27,626 nt of DNA from an uncultured Eggerthella sp. (GTDB lineage: Bacteria; Actinomycetota; Coriobacteriia; Coriobacteriales; Eggerthellaceae), in NCBI GenBank assembly GCA_900556585.1, contig USPD01000014.1, forward strand, positions 1-27,626. Direction: 5' to 3'. How positions within the stretch are numbered: position 1 is the first letter of the stretch; the number at the start of each line of letters is the position of its first letter. Made by a program: the position numbers and the translations under genes. Shown here piece by piece: positions 6,442-13,633 of this stretch. The notes under the pieces are model-generated. The model did not search any database and was not told the DNA's origin. It worked only from the letters and a program-made list of their open reading frames with translations.

Positions 6442-9054
6442 TTACGCTGCAGCTTCTGCCTCAACAGCGCGAACACTCTGCTTTTTGCCAGCCCATTTGT
6501 TTGGACGGAAGAGCAACCAAAGAAATGCGATAAACAGAGCCAGAGCAATCACAGTGAAGATGCCGAAAGCAACTTCGCCCGTGAGTAAACCAAAGAACTG
6601 GTATACCCAAAGAGCAACTACCCAAGCAATGCCGCACTGGTAACCAACTGCTGCGAAGAACCACTTCACGTTGTTCATTTCGCGCTTGATAGCACCCATA
6701 GCTGCGAAGCATGGAGCACACAGCAGGTTGAATGCCATGAAGGAGTAAGCAGAAACCATGGTGAATGCCATCTGCACATTCTCATACCAACCAGCGTCAG
6801 GAGATGCATACAGAATACCGAAGGTACCTACTACGTTTTCCTTAGCAATCAAGCCAGTTACGGTAGCGGAAGCTGCCTGCCAATCGCCCCAACCGAGTGG
6901 TGCGAAGATCCAGCAAATAGCGCTGCCCAAGATTGCCAAAATAGAATCATTCTGGTCTTCAACAGCCTGGAATGCACCGTCGATAAAGCCGTAGCTAGAA
7001 ATGAACCAAATAATGATACATGCTAGGAAAATGATAGTACCAGCCTTCTTAATGAAGGACCATGCACGTTCCCACATACTGCGAAGAACGCCGCCGATAG
7101 TTGGCAAGTGGTATGCAGGAAGCTCCATAACGAATGGCGCGGTGTCGCCTGCAAAGAAACGGGTCTTCTTCAAAATAATGCCAGAGCACAGAATTGCTGC
7201 CAGACCTAAGAAATAAGCAGAAGGTGCTACCCACCATACGCCACCAAAGATTGCGGAAGCGAACAGTGCAATGATAGGCATCTTTGCGCTACATGGAATA
7301 AAGGTGGTGGTCATAACAGTCATACGACGGTCGTTCTGATTCTCAATAGTACGAGAAGCCATAACGCCAGGTACGCCGCAACCCGTGCCAACCAAAATTG
7401 GAATAAAGGATTTACCAGACAAGCCGAAGCGACGGAATACTCGGTCCAAGATGAATGCGATACGGGACATATAACCGCAGGACTCAAGAATTGCCAATAA
7501 GAAGAACAGAACGAGCATCTGTGGTACGAAGCCAAGAACTGCGCCAACACCAGCAACAACACCGTCGAGGAGCAATGCCTGCAGCCAATCAGCTGCGCCA
7601 ACTGCTACCAAAGCGTTCTCAACAAGAACAGGAATGCCGGGAACCCAAGTACCATAATCAGAAGGTTCAGGTGCACTGCCTTCAAGTTCTGCTGCATAGC
7701 CTTCAGCATCAATTTCAGCTTCTTCGCCATCAGCGTTTACATATGTTGCGGTAATGCCTGCCTCAGCTGCATCGTCAACGAAGGTGTCCGATTCGGGATC
7801 AAGGCCTGCTTCGATGCCAGCAGCTTCAAATGCTGCAATTGCGTTTTCATCGCCCGCATAAGGAGCCAAAACATCGAGCGATTCCTCGTAGGTAGCAGCA
7901 TCTACTTCAACGATTTTGTTTTCACCGGTTTCGTCGTCGTATGCCTCATAGGTGCCTACCAAACCAGCAGCCTCGGCTTCTGCGAGGAAGTTTTCGGATG
8001 CGGGGTCAAGACCTTCTTCAATTGCCGCAGTTTCGAATGCGTCTACGCTGTTAGAAGCATCTTCGTACGCTGCGGTGTCTTCATCGAATTGCTCCTGGCC
8101 AGCACCTATAAACCAACCGTCACCAAACAAGCAATCATTTGCCCAGTCGGTTGCTGCGGTACCAACCGTAGAAATTGACAGGTAGTAAACCAGCGTCATA
8201 ACGATAACAAAGATTGGCAAAGCCAGAATACGGTTAGTTACAACACGGTCGATCTTGTCAGAGATGCTCATCTCTGAAGACTTGCTACTCTTTTCGCGGC
8301 AATGTTCAATGATCGAAGAAATGTAAGTATAACGATCATTAATGATGACACTTTCGGAGTCATCGTCGTTTTCTTTTTCAAGCTTTTCGATAACGTCATC
8401 AACGTTTGGAGCGCTACCAGCAAGTGAATCAATGATTTTCTGGTCGCGTTCAATAAGCTTGATAGCGTAAAAGCGCTTCAGGTTAGCAGGAATTGATTCG
8501 GGAAGACGATTCAGAACTTCAGCAACGGCTTCCTCTGCAGAAGCAGAAAGAGTGATTGGGGTTGCAGCCGCTGCAGACTGAGCAGTTTTCAAGCAATTAA
8601 CTACTTCGTCAATACCTTCATTTTTCAGCGCTGAGATTTTAATAACGTTGCACCCCAGCTCTTTTGCGAGCTGTTCGGTATGAATTTCGTCGCCATTACG
8701 ACGAACAATATCCATCATGTTAACCGCAACAATTACCGGAACACCCATCTCAAGAAGCTGAGTGGTTAGATACAAGTTGCGTTCCAGATTGCTGCCATCA
8801 ACAATATTCAAGATTGCATCGGGGTGTTCTCCCAGAATAAAGTTACGTGCAACAACTTCTTCTAGAGTGTAGGGGGATAAGGAATAAATGCCAGGCAAGT
8901 CGGTAATCTCAATGGATTTGTCAGCCTTGAGCTTGCCTTCTTTCTTTTCAACCGTAACGCCCGGCCAGTTACCAACGTATTGGTTGGCACCTGTTAAGGC
9001 GTTGAATAACGTGGTTTTACCACTATTCGGGTTGCCAGCAAGTGCAACTCTCAT
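6442..9054 (-). CDS. feoB: Ferrous iron transporter FeoB with duplicated acidic insert
   Basis: Membrane Fe2+ transporter with an N-terminal GTPase. G-domain motifs are GNPNSGKTT (residues 7-15), DLPG (52-55) and NMMD (112-115). The membrane part has both Gate-type signatures, GTGCGVPG (556-563) and PCSAKMP (587-593). Unusually, about 140 residues sit between the first membrane helix and PGIPVLVENALVAVG (roughly 322-465), where relatives have a short loop. The insert is very acidic and holds two copies of a 50-57-residue unit beginning FE-A-IE-GLDP-S. That raises the length to 870 residues against about 660-780 usually. By topology the insert should be outside the cell. ATG at 9054 is chosen over TTG at 9069 because AAAGGA lies six bases before it. 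An operator-like box and a terminator-like hairpin lie just upstream. Confidence 0.95.
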   Translation of the reverse strand: MRVALAGNPNSGKTTLFNALTGANQYVGNWPGVTVEKKEGKLKADKSIEITDLPGIYSLSPYTLEEVVARNFILGEHPDAILNIVDGSNLERNLYLTTQLLEMGVPVIVAVNMMDIVRRNGDEIHTEQLAKELGCNVIKISALKNEGIDEVVNCLKTAQSAAAATPITLSASAEEAVAEVLNRLPESIPANLKRFYAIKLIERDQKIIDSLAGSAPNVDDVIEKLEKENDDDSESVIINDRYTYISSIIEHCREKSSKSSEMSISDKIDRVVTNRILALPIFVIVMTLVYYLSISTVGTAATDWANDCLFGDGWFIGAGQEQFDEDTAAYEDASNSVDAFETAAIEEGLDPASENFLAEAEAAGLVGTYEAYDDETGENKIVEVDAATYEESLDVLAPYAGDENAIAAFEAAGIEAGLDPESDTFVDDAAEAGITATYVNADGEEAEIDAEGYAAELEGSAPEPSDYGTWVPGIPVLVENALVAVGAADWLQALLLDGVVAGVGAVLGFVPQMLVLFFLLAILESCGYMSRIAFILDRVFRRFGLSGKSFIPILVGTGCGVPGVMASRTIENQNDRRMTVMTTTFIPCSAKMPIIALFASAIFGGVWWVAPSAYFLGLAAILCSGIILKKTRFFAGDTAPFVMELPAYHLPTIGGVLRSMWERAWSFIKKAGTIIFLACIIIWFISSYGFIDGAFQAVEDQNDSILAILGSAICWIFAPLGWGDWQAASATVTGLIAKENVVGTFGILYASPDAGWYENVQMAFTMVSAYSFMAFNLLCAPCFAAMGAIKREMNNVKWFFAAVGYQCGIAWVVALWVYQFFGLLTGEVAFGIFTVIALALFIAFLWLLFRPNKWAGKKQSVRAVEAEAAA

Positions 9055-9069
9055 TACCAATCCTTTCAA

Positions 9070-9087
9070 TGTTAGTTATGGTTAACT
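9070..9087 (-). promoter_or_regulatory. Iron-box-like operator in front of feoB
   Basis: Plus strand TGTTAGTTATGGTTAACT matches 15 of 18 bases of the minus-strand form of the feoA promoter box (TGTTAGATAGGGTTAACA). It lies 16 bases upstream of the feoB ATG. A weak TTGTTT-N16-TAACTA promoter can be drawn through it on the minus strand. Confidence 0.5.
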
Positions 9088-9101
9088 TCGCCTGAAACAA
9101 A

Positions 9102-9131
9102 AAGGCTTTATCAGCCTTACTGGTTAGCCTT
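9102..9131 (-). terminator. Terminator or attenuator between feoA genes and feoB
   Basis: On the minus strand AAGGCT (9118-9113), GATAA loop and AGCCTT (9107-9102) are followed by TTTGTTT, giving a small intrinsic terminator. A second AAGGCT at 9131-9126 could pair with the same AGCCTT, an alternative fold. It may end the feoA transcript or attenuate read-through into feoB. Confidence 0.6.
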
Positions 9132-9406
9132 AATTGATATCTCCTTGAAGGACATCCCAAAAGATGTCGGCCTTCATGATGCTAGCTATACCAACTATAT
9201 TAGCGAATTACGTTTTTAGCGAATTACGTTTCGCCAATTACTCGCCTTGTTTTGCAAGCTCACTTAACCTGCTTTTAGAGGGTAAAAGCGTTTTGAAACG
9301 AATAGCTTCATGCAATCTTCTGCAAGATCGCTTACGCCTTGTTCGACTTATGCAAATCGAACCTGACACGTATACTTTGGCTGTTTCGGACAAACAACGC
9401 TAAGCA
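9132..9406. other. Non-coding region between feoA and feoB
   Basis: No gene I can support. It contains a 16-bp tandem repeat, TTAGCGAATTACGTTT, at 9200-9215 and 9216-9231, followed by a degenerate partial copy. A 79-codon plus-strand frame here has no recognisable features and no ribosome site. Confidence 0.6.
9200..9231. repeat. 16-bp perfect tandem repeat
   Basis: Two exact adjacent copies of TTAGCGAATTACGTTT in the feoA-feoB gap. Confidence 0.85.
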
Positions 9407-9628
9407 CTAGGCAACTTCAATCATTTGCGCGTCCTCCTTACGCAAAGTAAGTTCGTAGCCACGAACGGTTACTTCAACTGGATCTCCTAATGGAGCTACT
9501 TTACGCACATAAACAGAGCACCCTTTCGTAATGCCCATGTCCATAATGCGACGTTTGACTGCACCTGTGCCATTGAGCTTTGTTACCTGAACGGTATCGC
9601 CACTATGAACATCTCTAAGAGTTTTCAC
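9407..9628 (-). CDS. feoA: FeoA-like protein, second copy
   Basis: A 73-residue SH3-like FeoA protein, thought to assist FeoB at the cytoplasmic face. Family features are the LRDVHSGDTVQVTKLNG opening, the RRIMDMGITKGCSVYV core and VEVTVRGYELTLRKEDA. It starts with GTG, preceded by AAGGGGGAT. It lies between the other feoA and feoB on the same strand, 87 bases after the former. Both FeoA proteins are distinct in sequence, so they are paralogues rather than a recent duplication. Confidence 0.9.
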   Translation of the reverse strand: MKTLRDVHSGDTVQVTKLNGTGAVKRRIMDMGITKGCSVYVRKVAPLGDPVEVTVRGYELTLRKEDAQMIEVA

Positions 9629-9715
9629 CTATCCCCCTTTCCAGCATGTAGGTAAACGACAATTCCAGAAGCAAACGGCCACTAAAAGCGACCACGATGA
9701 ATAGCAGCGCTCAAA

Positions 9716-9925
9716 CTAAACCGTAATATGCTTTGCGAGCTCGGCAGATAAGGCAACTCGAGATCCTTTTACGTTCACAATAAGGTTTCCGCCAATGCGA
9801 GAAATTACCGTAATGGCCTCACCTGGAAGGAATCCAAGATCTTCAAGATGACGATGAACATCATCGTATGCACGGAGCTGCTTTACGTGATAAACGCCGT
9901 TTTTCTTAACTTCGGACAAAACCAT
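9716..9925 (-). CDS. feoA: FeoA-like protein, first copy
   Basis: A 69-residue FeoA-domain protein: VYHVKQLRAYDDVHRHLEDL, then GFLPGEAITVISRIGGNLIV and a NVKGSRVALSAELAKHI end, the normal FeoA layout. A TTG at 9961 would add 12 residues that do not resemble the family, so the ATG at 9925 is preferred; its ribosome site (AAGAG) is modest. First gene of the feo cluster, 60-70 bases after a strong promoter carrying two operator-like boxes. Confidence 0.88.
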   Translation of the reverse strand: MVLSEVKKNGVYHVKQLRAYDDVHRHLEDLGFLPGEAITVISRIGGNLIVNVKGSRVALSAELAKHITV

Positions 9926-9964
9926 GGTTCTTGCTCTTTTCCAAATAGAGTAGTGTGCCAAAAA

Positions 9965-9982
9965 TGTTAGACGTCTCTAACA
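9965..9982 (-). promoter_or_regulatory. Iron-box-like operator 1 of the feoA promoter
   Basis: TGTTAG-ACGTCT-CTAACA, a perfect 6+6 inverted repeat with a 6-bp spacer. It sits just downstream of the likely transcription start (about 9985), where a bound repressor would block initiation. Confidence 0.65.
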
Positions 9983-9991
9983 AGTACATGA

Positions 9992-10020
9992 ATGTTAACC
10001 CTATCTAACAGTGACGTCAA
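9992..10020 (-). promoter_or_regulatory. Promoter of the feoA gene cluster
   Basis: On the minus strand TTGACG (10020-10015), exactly 17 bases, then TAACAT (9997-9992): a near-consensus housekeeping promoter. It drives the first feoA and probably the second. Confidence 0.7.
9993..10010 (-). promoter_or_regulatory. Iron-box-like operator 2 overlapping the -10
   Basis: TGTTAA-CCCTAT-CTAACA on the plus strand has the same TGTTAR-N6-YTAACA form as operator 1 and lies 28 bp from it centre to centre. It covers the spacer and -10 of the feoA promoter, the classic place for a metal-dependent repressor of the DtxR/MntR kind. The binding protein is inferred. Confidence 0.65.
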
Positions 10021-10172
10021 GGGGTTAAAAGCGATGATTTGTTAACTGAAGCTAATTATTGCTTAAACGTACCTAAAAGTAGAATTTGGAAGACTTTAAG
10101 CTAGTATTAGCAATCTTCGAATTACTGCATGGATGTATGAAATTAAATCCAATAATGGCCTAAGCACGCATC

Positions 10173-10583
10173 TTAAGCTTTGTTTGTTTCGTCAAAAAAG
10201 CGGTCTAATTCTTCAGGAGTAATGCTCTCATCGGAAAGCTCAACGTCAAAAGACTGCGCTACAGCATAAGCTTGCTCTCTTCGCAATTGGGAAGTTGAAT
10301 CCTGACCAGCTTCTTTTAAATATTCAGAAGAAAGCAACAAGCTACGAGAAATATATTCCATTAATTGCTTATCAGGCTGCGAAAGCTGCAGCATTGCCGC
10401 CATTGATTCTGGAGCCATACGCAAAAGCAATGAGCTATCCATTTCAGTAGCATCATCAAGAGATTTCTCTAGCATGGTTGCAGCACCATATGGATCATGT
10501 TCACCACGCGCCCGTTGCATACTTTCCCTCATAGCAATTGCAAGCTGTATAAACATTCGCATCAAATAATCTTGCTGATACAT
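10173..10583 (-). CDS. Small helical protein downstream of ruvB, function unknown
   Basis: A 136-residue, probably all-helical, acidic soluble protein without membrane segments or cysteines. It opens MYQQDYLMRMFIQLAIAM, which is reminiscent of DUF6483-type proteins; I am not sure of that match. Its ATG follows directly on the ruvB stop (TAAATG), so it is the last gene of the ruvCAB operon and probably co-translated. No catalytic motif is visible. Confidence 0.75.
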   Translation of the reverse strand: MYQQDYLMRMFIQLAIAMRESMQRARGEHDPYGAATMLEKSLDDATEMDSSLLLRMAPESMAAMLQLSQPDKQLMEYISRSLLLSSEYLKEAGQDSTSQLRREQAYAVAQSFDVELSDESITPEELDRFFDETNKA

Positions 10584-11816
10584 TTATGACTGGCCTCCTG
10601 GTATAGGAATACCTAAATGTGCATAAGCTCGTTCGGTAGCTTGACGTCCCTTTGGAGTGCGGATCAAAAGACCTTGCTGCAACAAGTAAGGTTCATACAC
10701 ATCCTCTAACGTATCAGGCTCTTCGGACAATGCCGAAGCTAGCGTAGATAATCCAACTGGACGACCCACAAACTGATCGCACAACAACTCAAGAATACGA
10801 TTATCCACCGGATCAAGCCCCAAAGAATCAACTTCAAAGAATGCAAGTGCCTGCGCTGCACAATCTTCATCAATTGGATGAATGTTTTTTACTTGAGCCC
10901 AGTCACGCACACGCTTCAGCAAGCGATTCGCTAAACGCGGAGTACCACGACTTCTTCGCGCAATTTCTAGAGCGCCTTCTTCAAGAATGTCCACATCTAA
11001 GATTTGAGCAGATCTACGCACAATAAGCGCTAATTCTTCAGGCGTGTAATAATTCAGGCGAAACGAAATACCAAAACGATCACGCAATGGTCCCGTCAAT
11101 AAACCAGTGCGCGTGGTGGCACCAATAAGCGTAAAGTGAGGCAAATCCAAGCGAATGGAACGCGCAGCAGGACCTTTACCTACTACAATATCGAGCGCAA
11201 AGTCCTCTAAAGCAGGATACAAAACCTCTTCAACCATGCGATTAAGACGATGAATTTCATCGATGAACAGCACATCGCCTTCTTCGAGGTTAGTAAGAAT
11301 TGCCGCCAAATCACCCGTACGCTCAATGGCGGGACCGCTTGTTGTTTTTATACGTACTCCTAGCTCATTTGCAACCACGCTAGCAAGCGTAGTTTTACCT
11401 AAACCTGGAGGGCCCGAGAACAAAATATGATCCACCACGTCATGACGGGCACGAGCGGCTTTAATTAATATCGAAAGGCTTTCTTTGACCTTAGTTTGCC
11501 CTAAATAATCCTTTAGATGAGTAGGACGCAAGCTGCGATCAAGCGCCAAATCATCTTCAGTGAGCGAAACTGAGCAAGCTCGCGCATACGGATCCTGATT
11601 TCCGCCCTGCATTCCATTTTCTGCCTGAGTGCCTGCAGGCTGATTACCCTGCGCGTCTAGTGTAGCTTGTGCATCCTCTGCGCCTTGATTACCCTGCGCG
11701 TCTTGTACATCCTGCACATCCCGCGCAACTTGTGCATCCCGCACACCCCATGCATCATCACGCTTGCCCTGCGGCGATTCAAACAGAGCGCTTTCTATTT
11801 CAAATTCATGTGCCAA
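10584..11816 (-). CDS. ruvB: Holliday junction branch-migration ATPase RuvB with N-terminal extension
   Basis: Hexameric AAA+ motor that, with RuvA, moves Holliday junctions in recombination repair. Walker A is GPPGLGKTT (residues 134-142), Walker B is FIDEIHR (184-190), sensor I is in GATTRTG, and the C-terminal winged helix ends with LIRTPKGRQATERAYAHLG. At 410 residues it is about 65-75 longer than usual because of an N-terminal low-complexity segment (about residues 18-75) rich in Asp, Gln, Ala and Asn with repeated DAQGNQ; the DNA shows a 45-bp-period repeat there. The start is TTG immediately after the ruvA stop; GGGAGA lies six bases upstream, supporting it, and no in-frame ATG lies nearby. 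Confidence 0.96.
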   Translation of the reverse strand: MAHEFEIESALFESPQGKRDDAWGVRDAQVARDVQDVQDAQGNQGAEDAQATLDAQGNQPAGTQAENGMQGGNQDPYARACSVSLTEDDLALDRSLRPTHLKDYLGQTKVKESLSILIKAARARHDVVDHILFSGPPGLGKTTLASVVANELGVRIKTTSGPAIERTGDLAAILTNLEEGDVLFIDEIHRLNRMVEEVLYPALEDFALDIVVGKGPAARSIRLDLPHFTLIGATTRTGLLTGPLRDRFGISFRLNYYTPEELALIVRRSAQILDVDILEEGALEIARRSRGTPRLANRLLKRVRDWAQVKNIHPIDEDCAAQALAFFEVDSLGLDPVDNRILELLCDQFVGRPVGLSTLASALSEEPDTLEDVYEPYLLQQGLLIRTPKGRQATERAYAHLGIPIPGGQS

Positions 11817-12401
11817 TTATTCTCCCAAACGTTTTAAAGCATACTGCAATAGTACCGTTTCAGAAGCTTCTTCGGGAGCGCCTTTAAGCGCAAGGCTTGC
11901 TTCTTCTGAAGTAAATCCCATAGAAAGCAGCGCTTCCGTGACTGCCTTCTTGGTATTAAGCGCCTGTTGCATTATTCCTGAAAGGTCCATTTGTACACTT
12001 TCAGTAAACGCTTCTTTAAGTTCTAACACAATACGTGATGCCATTTTTTTACCAACGCCAGGTACTCGCTGAATAGCAGCAAGATCCTGAGAAACAATTG
12101 CCGCTATAGCATCCGATGGATCGAACGTAGACAACACCGCCAACGCCACTTTAGGGCCAACGCTCGAAACCGATGTTAAACGCATAAATAAATCTTTTTC
12201 TTCTTGGTTCAAAAAGCCATAGAGCACTAAAGCGTCATCGCGAACTTGCAAATGGGTAAGAACTTGAACCGTTTCCCCTGTTGCGCCTAACCGCGAAAGA
12301 CTACGACCAGACATAAGAACTTGATACCCTACCCCATGAATATCTATAACGGCAGAATCCAAAGTAGTAGCAACTAGAGTACCTTTTAAGAATGCAATCA
12401 T
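11817..12401 (-). CDS. ruvA: Holliday junction DNA-binding protein RuvA
   Basis: RuvA binds four-way junctions as a tetramer and loads RuvB. The 194-residue protein begins MIAFLKGTLV and has the OB-fold with GVGYQVLMS, two helix-hairpin-helix segments (SSVGPKVALAVLSTF and RVPGVGKKMASRIVLELK) and a C-terminal three-helix domain ending in LGE. The ATG at 12401 overlaps the ruvC stop as ATGA and is preferred over a TTG at 12449, which would add non-family residues inside ruvC. Confidence 0.95.
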   Translation of the reverse strand: MIAFLKGTLVATTLDSAVIDIHGVGYQVLMSGRSLSRLGATGETVQVLTHLQVRDDALVLYGFLNQEEKDLFMRLTSVSSVGPKVALAVLSTFDPSDAIAAIVSQDLAAIQRVPGVGKKMASRIVLELKEAFTESVQMDLSGIMQQALNTKKAVTEALLSMGFTSEEASLALKGAPEEASETVLLQYALKRLGE

Positions 12402-12916
12402 ATCGAGGCTATCCTTTCGAGGAAGGAAATATCGTAATTGGCATAGCAAATTGCGGCCGCCAAAGCATCCGCTGCGTGATCAGGCTGAGGTTTTGCTTCT
12501 AATTGCAAAAGATGTTGAACCATATATTCAACTTGCTCTTTATCCGCAGCGCCAGTTCCAACAATTGCAAGTTTAATCTGTTTAGGCGTATATTCGGCAA
12601 ACGATTCAACAAGGCCAGCACATGCCGCTAAAGCAGCACCTCGCGCTTGTCCAGTAGCAAATGCCGTTGTGGTATTAGAACCAAACCAAACCGTTTCAAT
12701 ACTGACGCAACTAGGATTATAGCGGGCAACTACTGCAGCAATTTGACTATATATTTTTCCAAGCCTATCAGGCAAGCTTTGAGAAGCGGGTGTTTCTATG
12801 CAACCATAAGCAACACAAGAAAGCTTACTGCCTCTTTGTGAAATGACACCCCATCCCGTATGGGCAAGTCCAGGGTCAATTCCTAATATGATACGGTGTT
12901 GTTGCGTAGGCCGCAT
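12398..12916 (-). CDS. ruvC: Holliday junction resolvase RuvC
   Basis: Endonuclease that cuts Holliday junctions to complete recombination. The four catalytic acids are present: Asp14 in LGIDPG, Glu74 in VSIETVWF, and Asp146 and Asp150 in PDHAADALAAA. Length, 172 residues, is normal. ATG follows AAAAGG. It is the first gene of ruvC-ruvA-ruvB, behind a LexA-type box. Confidence 0.96.
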   Translation of the reverse strand: MRPTQQHRIILGIDPGLAHTGWGVISQRGSKLSCVAYGCIETPASQSLPDRLGKIYSQIAAVVARYNPSCVSIETVWFGSNTTTAFATGQARGAALAACAGLVESFAEYTPKQIKLAIVGTGAADKEQVEYMVQHLLQLEAKPQPDHAADALAAAICYANYDISFLERIASI

Positions 12917-12935
12917 TACCTTTTGCTCCTTTTAT

Positions 12936-12958
12936 CAAACATTTGTTCGTATATTATC
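12936..12958 (-). promoter_or_regulatory. LexA (SOS) box and -10 of the ruvCAB operon
   Basis: Minus strand 12949-12936 reads CGAACAAATGTTTG, fitting the Gram-positive/actinobacterial LexA consensus CGAAC-RNRY-GTTYG at each position. Just upstream is TG-T-GATAAT (-10 at 12958-12953, extended type), so the box overlaps the likely transcription start. No good -35 was found. A 15-bp palindrome, GTTTGTG-G-CACAAAC, lies further upstream at 12973-12987. Confidence 0.7.
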
Positions 12959-13154
12959 ACACAACAACAAAGGTTTGTGGCACAAACATAACAACACAGA
13001 AGAAGAACTGCTAAAAATTACAATTGCTTTAAGAGACCACCAGAAGCCAAGCTATATTACTGGCAACCAAGCTAATTGCCAAACGTTATTACTGGTAGCT
13101 TACTGATAGCCAAGCTGGTAACCACGTTATATATATGCAAAACTATATTAAGTT

Positions 13155-13520
13155 TTACAATCCGATTTCTTCAAAATAATCAAGCCATTTTCTAAAAGAC
13201 TCATCGCTAATAGCATGCTCCATCTGGCATGCCTCATCTTCGGCTACTTCAGCGCTCAAACCAACCTTTTCAGTTAAAAAGCGCGTGAGCATTTCATGAC
13301 GCTTTAGCACAGTGCAGCCGTAATTGTAACCATCTTCAGTAAGCGTGATATCCCCATAATAAGGCTGTTCCAGCATGCCTGAATTTTTCAAGCTTGTAAC
13401 TGCTTTTGAAACGGAAGCCTTAGAAACACCCATTTTAGTTGCTATATCGACCGAGCGAACGGATTGCGTTTGGCTGCCACCCAACATAACAATGGCTTCA
13501 AGATAATCCTCATGGGACAT
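13155..13520 (-). CDS. DtxR/MntR-family metal-dependent regulator
   Basis: A 121-residue repressor-type protein. It starts MSHEDYLEAIVMLGG, has the winged helix-turn-helix SVDIATKMGVSKASVSKAV and a wing with GDITLTEDGYNYG, then the dimer/metal helices with LKRHEMLTRFLTEKVG and DEACQMEHAISDE, where Glu and His are the usual ligands. There is no SH3-like third domain, so it is of the short MntR/SirR shape. ATG at 13520 follows GGAGAAGG five bases upstream, which is better than the GTG at 13535. It is monocistronic, divergent from thrC and 3 kb from feo. It is the best local candidate to read the TGTTAG-N6-YTAACA boxes; whether it senses Fe2+ or Mn2+ is not decidable here. Confidence 0.88.
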   Translation of the reverse strand: MSHEDYLEAIVMLGGSQTQSVRSVDIATKMGVSKASVSKAVTSLKNSGMLEQPYYGDITLTEDGYNYGCTVLKRHEMLTRFLTEKVGLSAEVAEDEACQMEHAISDESFRKWLDYFEEIGL

Positions 13521-13593
13521 AGAAACCTTCTCCACAAACTTCCCCTTCCCGATCGATACATTAATCTATTAATTATCTACCCTCTTTACATAG

Positions 13594-13599
13594 TATACT
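13594..13599 (+). promoter_or_regulatory. Candidate -10 of thrC
   Basis: TATACT at 13594-13599 in the dtxR-thrC gap. A start near 13606 would lie past the ATG at 13601, which argues for a thrC start further in. No clear -35. Confidence 0.35.
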
Positions 13600-13633
13600 G
13601 ATGCAGCAGCACTTACTCATGAAAGTTGGATAT

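Noticed and set aside
9164..9403. Plus-strand frame of 79 codons between feoA and feoB
   Set aside because: No ribosome site, no recognisable domain, and it runs through the 16-bp tandem repeat; composition is that of the non-coding gap.
12973..12987. GTTTGTG-G-CACAAAC palindrome as a second operator of ruvCAB
   Set aside because: It is perfect but short, single, and does not match a known operator; noted only with the LexA box.
12843..13106. Plus-strand frame of 87 codons upstream of ruvC
   Set aside because: Overlaps the ruvC start and LexA box region, no ribosome site, no similarity seen.
13536..13593. Iron box in front of the dtxR-type gene
   Set aside because: TTAATCTATTAATTATCTA is AT-rich and vaguely similar but lacks the TGTTAG/CTAACA halves, so autoregulation cannot be claimed.
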